Shown: positions 13,823 through 22,605, numbered from the stretch's first letter. The stretch is 54,378 nucleotides of DNA from Bdellovibrionales bacterium (GCA_007128005.1 SKYF01000118.1:1-54378), one strand, 5' to 3'. Translations and numbers: made by a program. Notes: generated by a model not told the origin, from the letters alone.

Positions 13823-15275
13823 TATTTACCTGAGCTGGCCGACCATAAGGGCCTTGCGTCGACACTATCCTCAAGGGGAGATTCATGTCTTAGTGAGATC
13901 TCGCTTTTCGGCGGCCCTAACGGGCCTAGATGCGGTGGATCGGATCTGGCATTTTCCTTCCCAGAGCCTTGCTGAGAGCCTTTTAAGTGGAGATCAAGGG
14001 CTTGAAGAAGCCGAGAAATGTGTCAGTGATTTTCTTGGTCAGCTCAAGGAGCAGAGCTTCGACTTGATTGCAAACCTCTCTTTCTCGCCCCTTTCGAGTT
14101 ACCTCACTCACAGAGTGTCCTCGGAAAACAGTCAAGTTCGTGGTTACACACGGCAGGCAGATGGCTATTTGAGTCTACCAGATGATGCCTCGAGCTACTT
14201 CTATGCTCAGGTGGGTCCTGGTCGAGTCAACAGGTATCACTTGGCAGACCTTTTAGCAGAGGTGGCGGGGGTCAGTCTTAAGGAGGAGGATTGGTTGGCC
14301 CCTTGGAGCTTTATAGAGCCCAGAGAGGTTCTAAGGGTCATTAAGCAAACGCCCATTCAACCCTTAGAGCCCTATATCCTTGTGCATGTGGGAGCAAGTG
14401 AAGAGCGAAAGTGTTATCCCCTGAGTCTGTGGAGTAAAGCTCTAGAGATATTGAATCAGCAGTGGGACGGACAGATTTTAGTTGTGGGAAGTGCTGAGGA
14501 AGCAGATAGGGGTGAACAGCTCTGCTCAGAACTTGAGTGGGCCTACAATTGGTGTGGCAAAAGCTCCTTGCCTGATCTTTTTGCTCTCTCCAAGGGGGCC
14601 GATCTTGTGGTGGGAGCCGACAGTGTGTTGATGCACATAGCTGCCCTGACAGAAACCCCCTGTTTGAATTTATCGGCCACTCGAATTGTCAATTTCTGGG
14701 AGACGGGACCTCGGAGCCAGGGAAGCCGGATTTTACTTGCCGAGAGGATGGAGGAAATTAGTCCCGCAGTGGTGAGTAGAGAAATTCAAAACTTGTTAAA
14801 TAAACAGCCAGCTAAGGTTCCACTTATGGAGAGAGTTAATAACTCCTACGTGGGGTCAGAGGGATTGTTTTCTTGCAGGGATTTCTCTTGGGATCTCGTT
14901 CAGGCAATCTATGCAGGAGGTGAAATTCCTATTTTAGAAGACTATTCTGTGTACTCGGCTTTAGGGCAATTGAATGAACTTTGTGAGTTGGCTTTGGCAC
15001 AGATTCAATCTTTGGGCTCTGCAGATCAGAAGTTGAACTTAGAGGTCATTCAACAGGTTGATCAATTGGTAGATCAAGTTGCGCGAAGGCAGCCGGAAGT
15101 AGCACCATTGGTTTCATGGTTTAAAACGGAGCTAATCAGGATTGGGCCGGCTTCGATTGATGTGGTCATAAACCGCACAGAGAAAGTCTACCAAAATTTT
15201 AAGCTTGTGTTGTCACAGTACTGTGGTTCACCTGCAAGTCAGTTGAGGGATAATGGACCTAAAGCTGAATTCTAA
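13785..15275 (+). CDS. glycosyltransferase family 9 (heptosyltransferase-like) with C-terminal extension
   Basis: Starting at the GTG at 13785 (MKILVIQQARLGDIYLSWP), the protein has the GT9 fold typical of ADP-heptose:LPS heptosyltransferases: the N-terminal Rossmann start with RLGD, then ILVHVGASEERKCYPLSLW and LVVGADSVLMHIAALTETPC, the conserved donor-binding region. At 496 aa it is about 150 residues longer than ordinary heptosyltransferases (about 320-350). The extra C-terminal part (from about residue 340) is helical and unrecognised. Placed directly after the fliC-fliD-fliS locus and with a TPR protein, it could modify flagellin or another surface protein rather than LPS. That is inference from context. 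Confidence 0.85.
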   Translation: MKILVIQQARLGDIYLSWPTIRALRRHYPQGEIHVLVRSRFSAALTGLDAVDRIWHFPSQSLAESLLSGDQGLEEAEKCVSDFLGQLKEQSFDLIANLSFSPLSSYLTHRVSSENSQVRGYTRQADGYLSLPDDASSYFYAQVGPGRVNRYHLADLLAEVAGVSLKEEDWLAPWSFIEPREVLRVIKQTPIQPLEPYILVHVGASEERKCYPLSLWSKALEILNQQWDGQILVVGSAEEADRGEQLCSELEWAYNWCGKSSLPDLFALSKGADLVVGADSVLMHIAALTETPCLNLSATRIVNFWETGPRSQGSRILLAERMEEISPAVVSREIQNLLNKQPAKVPLMERVNNSYVGSEGLFSCRDFSWDLVQAIYAGGEIPILEDYSVYSALGQLNELCELALAQIQSLGSADQKLNLEVIQQVDQLVDQVARRQPEVAPLVSWFKTELIRIGPASIDVVINRTEKVYQNFKLVLSQYCGSPASQLRDNGPKAEF

Positions 15276-17295
15276 GCCACAGATGTTGTGGTTGAGCTCG
15301 GTTCAGCCAGATCAAAGTTTTCAGATGGATGGGCTTAGAGGTTTGGTCGAAATTTGTTGGTCGACAAATTGGCGTCAGGCGCAAGCCGAGACAGAGCAAA
15401 AATTCTTTCCGGTCATTTTGATAGAACTTACGGACCATGTGGATGAAGACTGTTGGCAGTACTTGGCGAGTCTGCGAATCGACCTTCCCTTAACAGTGGT
15501 CATGGTCTTAGTCCGACAGCCCGACTTTAATTTAATAAGTTTGGCGATTCACCGTATAAAGCCATGGAGGATTCTGGAAGGCAAGATGTCGCTAACTGAC
15601 CTTCAAGGACACCTCAGTGAGGCCTTTTCTGAACACCAGCAGATTCTCAGTCAGAAGTCAGTTTTAGAGCGAGTGAAACAGCAAAATCGTCGGCTGGAGG
15701 AGATGACCTTAAACCTGGAAGGGTTGATTAGGGACCGCACGGAAGACCTCAATCGCTCTAAAGTGGAGACCGAACAGAATGTCAGAAAGATGTCTCGGCT
15801 GGTACATTTTGTAAATGAGGTCAATGGCCTGATGTCTCCAGAGGAATTGCTGCTAACCTTGCTTCATGAGGCAAAAGTGTTTCATAAGCTCAGTGAAGTT
15901 ATATTGGCTGTCGCCGGAGGACCGTCTGAAGCGAGAGCAGACTTGAGACTCATCTATGGACGAGGCCAAAGAGTCTACGTCAAGCAGGGTAACAATATGT
16001 GGGATCCAAGCTCCCGTATTCGAGTAGACACCAAGGAGGACAGCCTTTATTTGGCCAATGAATTTGGTCGTCCATTTTCCAAGGTTTTGGCATTTCCAAT
16101 TCAGCTGGATCGACCAGGAGTGTCGGCCATTTTGTTTTTCGAGCACTCTTTTGACGGCAACGAGGTGGAGGCCTTTATTGGCTTTATGGCCCAGAGGGTT
16201 CAAACTCTGAGCTTGGCTTTAGACAGGAGTCTTTTAGAGCAGGAGTTGCGCAGAGAAAGTCTTATATGGGAGCAGACATTTGATGGAATTGAAGACCCAG
16301 TGGCAATTATTGATAAAAACTGGCAATTGCTCAGAGCGAATCGCCACTTCACTGCCGAACTGGTGCCGGGGCGAAGCTGTTTTGAGCACTTCGCTGGTAG
16401 GCAGGCAGTCTGTCTTAACTGTCCATTGGATCAGGAGCGGCTCTCTCTTCAAGCGGCTCACTCTTTGGTAAAGCGCGGAGACCTTGCCTATGAGGTCTAC
16501 TCTGACCCCATTCAATTGAGGGAAAATCGGGCGGTGGCTTTTGTAAATCACTATGTGGATGTAAGTCTGCAGCAGAAACTTCAAGGACAGATGATTCAAA
16601 ATGAAAAAATGGTAGCCATAGGACATCTGGCGGGGCACATCGCCCACGAACTCAACAACCCCTTAACGGGCATCCAGTCCTTGTCCCAACTGATGAGGGC
16701 AGAGTTGCCAAAGGACTCTGAGTTGGCCGAAGACCTTTTCGAAGTTGAGAAGGCCGCGCTTCGCTCACAAAAGATCATTAACAACCTTTTATCTTTTGCA
16801 AGGAGACAGGAGGGAGGCTCGCAGGAATGCTTTGACCTGAACGGCCTTATTGAGAGCACCCTGCCTTTCCTAAAAACAGCGATGACGAGCTATCGCTGTG
16901 ATATTGACTTGGCCCCTACAGCTCTTAAGATCAGGGGAGACAGCCAACTTCTACAGCAAGTGGTCTTTAATTTAATAAACAATGCCTGCCAGGCCATGGA
17001 TGGAGAGGGCCGTCTGGACATAGCAACTCGAGTGATAGACAGTAAAAAGCCACAGGACTCTAGATCTTGGGTGGAGCTAAAAATTAAGGATAGCGGCCCG
17101 GGAATACCTCCCCATCTTTTACAGACTATTTTTGAGCCCTTTTTTACGACCAAAGGTGAGGGACAGGGAACTGGCTTGGGCTTGAGTCTCAGTCGGGATA
17201 TCATTGGAAAAATGGGAGGGGAGATTCGGGTGGAAAGCCGTCTGGGCGAAGGGGCTCAGTTCAGCATTTCCCTTCCCCTTGAGGAGAGAGTGTGA
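15253..17295 (+). CDS. sensor histidine kinase with pseudo-receiver, GAF-like and Cys-containing PAS domains
   Basis: A 680-aa cytoplasmic kinase with no membrane helix. Order: an N-terminal region that resembles a receiver fold but lacks an obvious phospho-acceptor (about 1-120), a coiled coil (about 130-180), a GAF-like domain (about 190-325), a PAS domain (about 340-440) with a Cys set, CFEHFAGRQAVCLNC, starting at C376, then the HisKA box GHIAHELNNPL (His 465), N box NLINNACQAM, G1 DSGPGIP, F box FEPFFTTK and G2 GTGLGLSLS. The Cys set is reminiscent of metal- or redox-sensing PAS domains. ATG at 15253 overlaps the GT9 gene by 23 nt and has GAGGGA upstream. Its likely partner is the receiver gene that follows. 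Confidence 0.92.
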   Translation: MDLKLNSKPQMLWLSSVQPDQSFQMDGLRGLVEICWSTNWRQAQAETEQKFFPVILIELTDHVDEDCWQYLASLRIDLPLTVVMVLVRQPDFNLISLAIHRIKPWRILEGKMSLTDLQGHLSEAFSEHQQILSQKSVLERVKQQNRRLEEMTLNLEGLIRDRTEDLNRSKVETEQNVRKMSRLVHFVNEVNGLMSPEELLLTLLHEAKVFHKLSEVILAVAGGPSEARADLRLIYGRGQRVYVKQGNNMWDPSSRIRVDTKEDSLYLANEFGRPFSKVLAFPIQLDRPGVSAILFFEHSFDGNEVEAFIGFMAQRVQTLSLALDRSLLEQELRRESLIWEQTFDGIEDPVAIIDKNWQLLRANRHFTAELVPGRSCFEHFAGRQAVCLNCPLDQERLSLQAAHSLVKRGDLAYEVYSDPIQLRENRAVAFVNHYVDVSLQQKLQGQMIQNEKMVAIGHLAGHIAHELNNPLTGIQSLSQLMRAELPKDSELAEDLFEVEKAALRSQKIINNLLSFARRQEGGSQECFDLNGLIESTLPFLKTAMTSYRCDIDLAPTALKIRGDSQLLQQVVFNLINNACQAMDGEGRLDIATRVIDSKKPQDSRSWVELKIKDSGPGIPPHLLQTIFEPFFTTKGEGQGTGLGLSLSRDIIGKMGGEIRVESRLGEGAQFSISLPLEERV

Positions 17296-17654
17296 AGATA
17301 CTGATTGTTGATGATGAAGCCATAGTCAGACGGTCTTTGCGTCGTGCTGCAGAGCACAGAGGACATGAGGCCATCGAGGCTGAAGGGGGGCAGCAGGGCT
17401 TGCAGCTGTGGTGTCAGGAGAGTCCAGATTTGGTCTTTTTGGATGTGCTTATGCCCGACCTCAGTGGCCCGGAGGTCCTATCTCGGCTGGGTGAGAAAAA
17501 GGGTCCTGCCAAGGTTATCTTGATTTCGGCCTATGCGGGGGACTATGATTCTGGGGCGGCTCAACAAATGGGTGCGGATTTGTTTTTACCAAAGCCTTTT
17601 GCAGATATTTTTAAAGTCATTGATTTGGCAGAGAAAATGGTGAACCGAGTATGA
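17292..17654 (+). CDS. single-domain response regulator
   Basis: A 120-aa CheY-like receiver with no output domain. Acid pocket DDE (residues 7-9), phospho-acceptor Asp51 in LVFLDVLMPD, switch Ser in LISAYA and Lys in LPKPF are all present. The GTG start overlaps the kinase stop by 4 nt (GTGA), so it is almost certainly the kinase's partner. With no DNA-binding domain, it should act by protein contact. Confidence 0.92.
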   Translation: MKILIVDDEAIVRRSLRRAAEHRGHEAIEAEGGQQGLQLWCQESPDLVFLDVLMPDLSGPEVLSRLGEKKGPAKVILISAYAGDYDSGAAQQMGADLFLPKPFADIFKVIDLAEKMVNRV

Positions 17655-18025
17655 ACACAAATGATGGAGGAGTAGTCAAGGTAAAACCTTACCCCTTTGA
17701 AGCCAGCTTTGAAAGTGCGCAACAGCAGAAATTTGTAGGAGAAGTTCTAAAATTGACCCTAAAGGGCTTTATCGTGGACCTTAAGAAAACTGTGGTTGTC
17801 GTGGGGCGTAATTATCAAGTCCGTTTTGTTTTACCAACGAAGAGATTTCCCCTTGAGTTTACGGCCAAAGTTATCAAAACTTACGATCAATTTCGCGGAA
17901 AGACTGAGAGTAATAAAGTCGATCACTTGGCGGAATTTCACTTTGTAAAACCCAGCGAGGGGAACTTGACTGAGATTAAGTCTTTTTTGCTGAAAATTGG
18001 GCAAATTTCAAGAGAGAGGCTGTGA
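17651..18025 (+). CDS. PilZ-like domain protein
   Basis: A 124-aa single-domain protein with a beta-rich pattern: GEVLKLTLKGFIVDL, YQVRFVLPTKRFPLEFTAKVIKTY, HLAEFHFV. This order of strands fits PilZ domains. The canonical c-di-GMP signature (RxxxR, then D/NxSxxG) is absent or degenerate, so nucleotide binding is doubtful. The ATG overlaps the receiver stop by 4 nt. Context suggests it is an output or adaptor for the kinase pair. Confidence 0.6.
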   Translation: MNTNDGGVVKVKPYPFEASFESAQQQKFVGEVLKLTLKGFIVDLKKTVVVVGRNYQVRFVLPTKRFPLEFTAKVIKTYDQFRGKTESNKVDHLAEFHFVKPSEGNLTEIKSFLLKIGQISRERL

Positions 18026-18573
18026 GGATTATCTCGGGTCAATATGGTGGAAGAAGGCTTGTAAGCTTTGAGGCAAAGCACCTCAGGCCCACTACGGATC
18101 GCACAAAGGAGTCCATCTTTTCTAAGATCGCAGAACTGATTCCACAGGCGAGAGTCTTAGACCTGTTTGCGGGCACAGGAAGCCTCGGCTTAGAAGCGCT
18201 ATCCCGCGGGGCAGATCATGTGGATTTTGTAGAGAGCCATAGAAAGTCCTTGAAAATCATAAAACAAAATATTCAACTTCTAGACATTCAAAGTGATTGT
18301 TATCAGGTCCACTTTATGGATGTTTTTAAATATCTTAAAGCCTACTCTGGCCCAGCTTATCAGATCATTTTTGCAGACCCCCCTTTTACAGAGAAAATCG
18401 CCGATCGTGTTGGACAAGCTGTTGGATCAAGTTCTGTAGGGCGGGCAGGCAGCATTTGGATGATGGAGTCAGGAGGAGCGGAGCTGGTCGGGGAGACCTA
18501 CGGTCCCTGGCAATTGATGGATCGCAGGGATTTTGGTGACAAAGTGGTGTCGTTTTTTGGACTTTCAGATTAG
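18022..18573 (+). CDS. rsmD: 16S rRNA (guanine966-N2)-methyltransferase RsmD
   Basis: SAM-dependent methyltransferase of 183 aa that modifies G966 of 16S rRNA. It has MRIISGQYGGRRL at the start, RPTTDRTKESIF, the SAM motif LDLFAGTGSLGLEALSRGA and the catalytic ADPPF. The GTG start overlaps the PilZ-like gene by 4 nt. coaD follows 10 nt later, a very common rsmD-coaD pair. Confidence 0.95.
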   Translation: MRIISGQYGGRRLVSFEAKHLRPTTDRTKESIFSKIAELIPQARVLDLFAGTGSLGLEALSRGADHVDFVESHRKSLKIIKQNIQLLDIQSDCYQVHFMDVFKYLKAYSGPAYQIIFADPPFTEKIADRVGQAVGSSSVGRAGSIWMMESGGAELVGETYGPWQLMDRRDFGDKVVSFFGLSD

Positions 18574-18583
18574 GTTGTAGAGT

Positions 18584-19063
18584 ATGTTGAGACATTGTGT
18601 TTATCCTGGAAGCTTTGACCCTGTGACCATTGGACATGTGGATATTATTCACAGATTGAGTCGTCTATTTGATAGAATTACAGTTCTGGTCGCTCACTCC
18701 TCGCAAAAGAATTATCTTTTCAGTGCAGAGGAAAGACGAGACTTGGTGCTCTCTTGTATGAAGGGTCTAAAAAATGTATCTGTAGAGATTCACGAGGGCT
18801 TGACGGTTGAGTTTGCGCAAAAGACCCAAGCCCAAGTCGTCATTAGGGGGCTGAGAGCTGTCTCTGACTTTGAGTACGAGCAGGCGATGGCCAATGTCAA
18901 CGCTCAGTTGGCTCCAGGTGTTGAGACCTTGATCGTCTTTACTCGTCCTGAGTATGGCCACATATCTTCGCGACTGGTGAAAGAGGTGGCCCAATTTGGT
19001 GGGGACTTAAAGGATTTGGTGCCGACGGATGTGGCTCAGGCACTCAGAGCTAAATTTGCGTAA
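18584..19063 (+). CDS. coaD: phosphopantetheine adenylyltransferase
   Basis: Fourth step of coenzyme A synthesis: 4'-phosphopantetheine plus ATP to dephospho-CoA. At 159 aa it is the normal length. Nucleotidyltransferase motifs are YPGSFDPVTIGHVDII (TxGH), VIRGLRAVSDFEYE and the closing YGHISSRLVKEVAQFGGD. Confidence 0.97.
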   Translation: MLRHCVYPGSFDPVTIGHVDIIHRLSRLFDRITVLVAHSSQKNYLFSAEERRDLVLSCMKGLKNVSVEIHEGLTVEFAQKTQAQVVIRGLRAVSDFEYEQAMANVNAQLAPGVETLIVFTRPEYGHISSRLVKEVAQFGGDLKDLVPTDVAQALRAKFA

Positions 19064-19116
19064 GGCAGAGAAGAAATGGATGCGATTGAAGGAAACCAAA
19101 TAACCTAGGAGTTGAT

Positions 19117-20319
19117 ATGTCATTCTTGTCCAACCGTGTACAGGCCTTAAAGCCCTCTCCCACCTTAGCTCTTGCTGCCAAGGCAAAGGCCCTGAAGGAC
19201 AGTGGGTTGGATGTGATTTCTCTCTCCGTGGGGGAGCCGGATTGGGACACCTTTGGCGAGATCAAAGACGTGGGCATAGAGGCCATTCAGCGGGGACAGA
19301 CGAAGTACACTGCGGCAAATGGTTTGCCTGAACTGAGAAAGGCAGTGGCAGAGCAGTTCTTGAGGGACTTTGGGGTCCAATATGAGGCTTCCGAGGTGAC
19401 TGTGGCCAGCGGGGCTAAGTTTGCGATTTTCAGCGCTCTTCAGGCTGTGATCAACCCCGGAGATGAGGTCTTGATTCCCTCGCCCTATTGGGTGAGTTAT
19501 CCGAGTATGGTGGAGTTGGCTCAGGGAAAGCCCGTCATTGTTCCCTGTGGAAGGGAGCAGAGCTTCAAGCTCAGCGCCCAGCAACTGCGAGCGCATATTG
19601 GCTCAAAGACAAAAATGCTTATCCTCAACTCTCCAAGCAACCCCACAGGGGGAATGTACTCAGATTCAGAGTGGGCTGAATTGGGGCAGGTGCTCAAGGA
19701 CAACCCCCAAGCTCTGGTCCTAAGCGATGACATCTACAACCGATTGGTGTTTAACCAGCGAGGAGTGGCCCCTCATTTGTTGGAAAGCTGTCCGGAGATG
19801 AAGAGTCGTTGCATTTCTATTAATGGTGTCTCTAAGAGCTACTCAATGACAGGGTGGCGCATTGGTTGGGCTTTAGGTCCCCAAGAGATTATTCAGGCCA
19901 TGAATAACTATCAGAGTCAGTCAACGAGTTGTGCAGCGGCCTTTTCTCAGATTGCAGCCACAGCCGCACTGGAGCGAGCCGAGGAGTCGGTGAAAGCATC
20001 TGTCCAGGTTCTCAGGCAGAGAAGAGACTTTATTGTCTCCGAACTGCAAAAAATTGCCGGTATCCAAGTCAACCCTCCGGAGGGGGCCTTTTACGTATGG
20101 CCTCAGGTGGATGCCTTTTTTGGGAAAAGGCTGGGAGGAAAAGAGATTCATGACTCCAAGGACTTTGCTCAAGCACTGCTGGAGGCTGAGAATGTGGCTT
20201 TGGTGCCGGGGGCGGAGTTTGGCCTTGAGGGCTTTGTGCGAATTAGCTACGCCTTGGAGCAGCCGCGTATGGCCGAGGCCGTTGAAAGAATTAAGCGATT
20301 TGTGAGCAATAGAACTTAA
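19117..20319 (+). CDS. pyridoxal-phosphate aspartate aminotransferase (class I)
   Basis: Fold-type I aminotransferase, 400 aa, of the AspB/AspC-like Igamma subgroup. Visible: SVGEPDWDTF near the N-terminus, NGLPELRKAVA, the substrate loop YWVSYPSM, LNSPSNPTGG, the PLP-contact SDDIYN, and the active Lys in NGVSKSYSMTGWRIGW. It interconverts aspartate and oxaloacetate; a broader specificity (for example prephenate) cannot be excluded. Ribosome site AGGAG lies 7 nt before the ATG. Confidence 0.93.
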   Translation: MSFLSNRVQALKPSPTLALAAKAKALKDSGLDVISLSVGEPDWDTFGEIKDVGIEAIQRGQTKYTAANGLPELRKAVAEQFLRDFGVQYEASEVTVASGAKFAIFSALQAVINPGDEVLIPSPYWVSYPSMVELAQGKPVIVPCGREQSFKLSAQQLRAHIGSKTKMLILNSPSNPTGGMYSDSEWAELGQVLKDNPQALVLSDDIYNRLVFNQRGVAPHLLESCPEMKSRCISINGVSKSYSMTGWRIGWALGPQEIIQAMNNYQSQSTSCAAAFSQIAATAALERAEESVKASVQVLRQRRDFIVSELQKIAGIQVNPPEGAFYVWPQVDAFFGKRLGGKEIHDSKDFAQALLEAENVALVPGAEFGLEGFVRISYALEQPRMAEAVERIKRFVSNRT

Positions 20320-20331
20320 AGGGGGTATTGT

Positions 20332-20883
20332 ATGAGATTTTTAGCTCTACTTTTGGCAGTTCAAACACTTTGTTTAGGTTTTTCGGCGCAAGCTCAATCG
20401 CAAGCTTATGTAGGAGGTTTAGCTGGACTGTCTGTTCCCAGGGCAGAGGACTCTAGTAGTCGACCAATTTATGGACTGTTGGCAGGAGCTCGTCTGGAGC
20501 GGGAGTGGGGTCTTGGGGCCTTTTTTCTAAGCTCTCAAAAGAATGAAAGCGTTGAGGGTGTGGATCGGAAGTTTAGCTTTGATCTCTATGGTTTTGAAGG
20601 GAGCTTTCATTTTGATAACGTGGCTGATGGGGCCGTTGTGGGGCTTCGCCTGGGGTTTGCAGAAGTGTCTCGGGAGTTGGCGGCAGGGACTTTGAAACTC
20701 ACTCCCGTCGTGTTTGGAGCCTTTTTTGGCTATGACCACTTTATCAGCTCTTTTTTCTCTGTTGGAGGAGAGGGAAGTCTGATGGTGATTACATCTGAAA
20801 AGGGCAGTTTGGCTGGCGTGAGTTTAGAGGAAAGTCGGTGGGCAATGCTAAACTTTAGTCTGGTTGGAAAATTCTGGTTTTAA
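20332..20883 (+). CDS. outer-membrane beta-barrel-like protein
   Basis: A 183-aa protein with a clear signal peptide (cleavage after SAQA-QSQAY). The mature part alternates polar and hydrophobic residues in strand-sized pieces with Gly turns and ends with a C-terminal aromatic (LVGKFWF), as outer-membrane barrels do. Probably a small barrel of about eight strands. It starts 12 nt after the aminotransferase. Specific function unknown. Confidence 0.7.
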   Translation: MRFLALLLAVQTLCLGFSAQAQSQAYVGGLAGLSVPRAEDSSSRPIYGLLAGARLEREWGLGAFFLSSQKNESVEGVDRKFSFDLYGFEGSFHFDNVADGAVVGLRLGFAEVSRELAAGTLKLTPVVFGAFFGYDHFISSFFSVGGEGSLMVITSEKGSLAGVSLEESRWAMLNFSLVGKFWF

Positions 20884-21005
20884 GGCCTCTTGACTTGAGT
20901 CGTGGAACAGGGTCGAAGACATCTGCGGGTGGGTTGCGTCATCGCTCCCTTGGCCTTAAACTTATTCAGAGGGTGTTCTTTCTTTGCAATAGATAGGGGG
21001 CGACA

Positions 21006-21872
21006 TTGAGTTCATGGGTCTTACTACAAATTATTTTTAATTTAGTGATTGCTGCAGGGCTGGTGGTTTTTTGGATTCGCTTAAAGAGGCCAGCCAAAGA
21101 TGACCCTCGGCTCAGTCGAGGCCTCCAGATTTTACAGAGCAAAATAGCTGTTCTAGAGGATCTAGCCGACCGCTCTGATCGGCAAGTTCAACAGCTGACA
21201 GAGCTCTTGGAGACCAAGGCAAGGCATCTCAATGGCAAACTGATTGAAGCCGATCAAAAAATACTAAAGATCGAGCAAGCTATGGATCGAAGTCTTGAAG
21301 TCGCAGAGATTTTTCAGGACAAAATACCTCACCATGAAATCATTGAGCGTCAAAATACCATTAAGTATGTGAAGGCAGCCAGAATGGCCCACGAAGGTGT
21401 GGGGATTGAGGCTATTGTGGATGAGCTGGACTTGCCTCGTGAGCAAGTTGAATTTATTGCCAAGGTGAATCGGGACCAGTTGATGTTTGATCAGGATCAG
21501 CTGCCTGAGTGGGCGAAGCGAGGTCTTGAGAACAAAGGCTTCGGTCAGGAAGATGATTCTCAAAGGGAATCCTTAAAAAAGCTGGGTGAAAATTTCCGTC
21601 TAGCTCAGAGCCAAGGCTTTGAGGAGCAACAGTCAGATGAGTCTACTCAGGCCCAAGATGTAACTGGTGAGGAGATCAGTGTCCCGGAGGAGTCAGATAT
21701 TTCAAGTGCTCCAAAAACTGAGAGCACCCCAAAGATTGAGAAAAGCTTTGTGACCCGCCCAGTGGTCTCTCCGGCAAAGCTGAGGTCTTCCCCTTTTTCC
21801 TTGCGAACGGTCAAGGAAGGTGAGGAGGCAATACGGCCCGTGAAATTTAGGCGTATTGACCTAGATCCATGA
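21006..21872 (+). CDS. membrane-anchored DUF2802-like protein
   Basis: A 288-aa protein with one N-terminal membrane helix (VLLQIIFNLVIAAGLVVFWI), a coiled coil (about 40-100), then a small helical segment (about 118-160: KYVKAARMAHEGVGIEAIVDEL and LPREQVEFIAK) matching the pattern of DUF2802 proteins, which often sit in flagellar loci. A disordered acidic tail follows and ends in a basic stretch. The start is a TTG at 21006 after AGGGGGCGACA. It overlaps the next gene by 4 nt. Confidence 0.6.
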   Translation: MSSWVLLQIIFNLVIAAGLVVFWIRLKRPAKDDPRLSRGLQILQSKIAVLEDLADRSDRQVQQLTELLETKARHLNGKLIEADQKILKIEQAMDRSLEVAEIFQDKIPHHEIIERQNTIKYVKAARMAHEGVGIEAIVDELDLPREQVEFIAKVNRDQLMFDQDQLPEWAKRGLENKGFGQEDDSQRESLKKLGENFRLAQSQGFEEQQSDESTQAQDVTGEEISVPEESDISSAPKTESTPKIEKSFVTRPVVSPAKLRSSPFSLRTVKEGEEAIRPVKFRRIDLDP

Positions 21873-22099
21873 AGCTGAGAGTCCATCAGTTGCGTGTGGG
21901 CGAGGTGGTGAAGGCTCAAGTGGTGGAGAACGTGAGCGCGGAGAACTTTATAGTGAGTTTTTCCGGAGATTTAATTCGAGTAAAAAACCAAACGGGGAAG
22001 CTCTTTGACATCGGTCAGCAGATTCACTTGAAGGTCACCAGTCTCAATCCACTGAGTTTTTCTTATTTTGCGCTCTCCCGGACAAATCGAGTCATATAG
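21869..22099 (+). CDS. small beta-rich protein of unknown function
   Basis: A 76-aa protein with an all-beta pattern (GEVVKAQVVENVS, FIVSFSGDLIRVKNQ, GQQIHLKVTSLNPLSF). The G..v.a.V...l.v.G..l...Gq.l.l.V pattern recalls the small beta domain near the N-terminus of FliK-type proteins, but this is weak. The ATG overlaps the stop of the DUF2802-like gene, so the two are coupled. Its 3' end overlaps the convergent gene by 37 nt. Confidence 0.6.
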   Translation: MKLRVHQLRVGEVVKAQVVENVSAENFIVSFSGDLIRVKNQTGKLFDIGQQIHLKVTSLNPLSFSYFALSRTNRVI

Positions 22100-22605
22100 T
22101 ACCTAACCAGATAACTTATATTTACTGGGTGATCTTTGTAAGTCCATTTGAGTTCGCCAAATGCGCCCCAGCGAGCTTTGAGTGTCTCCTCTTGAGGCTG
22201 TTGCTGTTGGGCTCCCAGGCCAGCAGGGCTGCCTGAAGACGGCTCTGCGCTTGCGGCAACGACAGGGCCTGGGATAAAGTGACTGCTCATGGTGTGCAGG
22301 CCAATGGCTATCAGTCCGGCTTGGCGTAGAGAAAAAATAAGTTTGTAGCCATTGCGAAACAGCATAAAATCCGCTTTTGTCCTCGAGATCCCGTAAATTT
22401 TTATCTGCCCTAAGGTGGATCCCTTCATTTGATTAAAGGCAGCAGCACTCTCCACGAATGCTGCCTTCAGGTCAGTGAGGAAATCCAGACTTTGGCTTTC
22501 GAGCAGCTGCTCAGGATCAAAGCCAGCTTTCATATCCACGATGCCAGACTCTTCCATCTGCTGCTCTGACAGGACAAGATCCCGAATCCACTGAATTTTA
22601 TCCAT
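22063..22605 (-). CDS. soluble protein of unknown function
   Basis: A 180-aa protein with no signal peptide or membrane helix. The ATG at 22605 (MDKIQWIRDL) has GGAGGGG 4 nt upstream; an earlier in-frame ATG would add 26 residues without a ribosome site. The N-terminal part looks alpha/beta (TLGQIKIYGISRTKADFMLFR), then there is a Gly/Ala/Gln-rich linker (about 110-140) and a C-terminal aromatic patch (WTYKDHPVNISYLVRYYMTRFV). No family recognised. It follows ssb on the same strand after 74 nt. Confidence 0.6.
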   Translation of the reverse strand: MDKIQWIRDLVLSEQQMEESGIVDMKAGFDPEQLLESQSLDFLTDLKAAFVESAAAFNQMKGSTLGQIKIYGISRTKADFMLFRNGYKLIFSLRQAGLIAIGLHTMSSHFIPGPVVAASAEPSSGSPAGLGAQQQQPQEETLKARWGAFGELKWTYKDHPVNISYLVRYYMTRFVRESAK

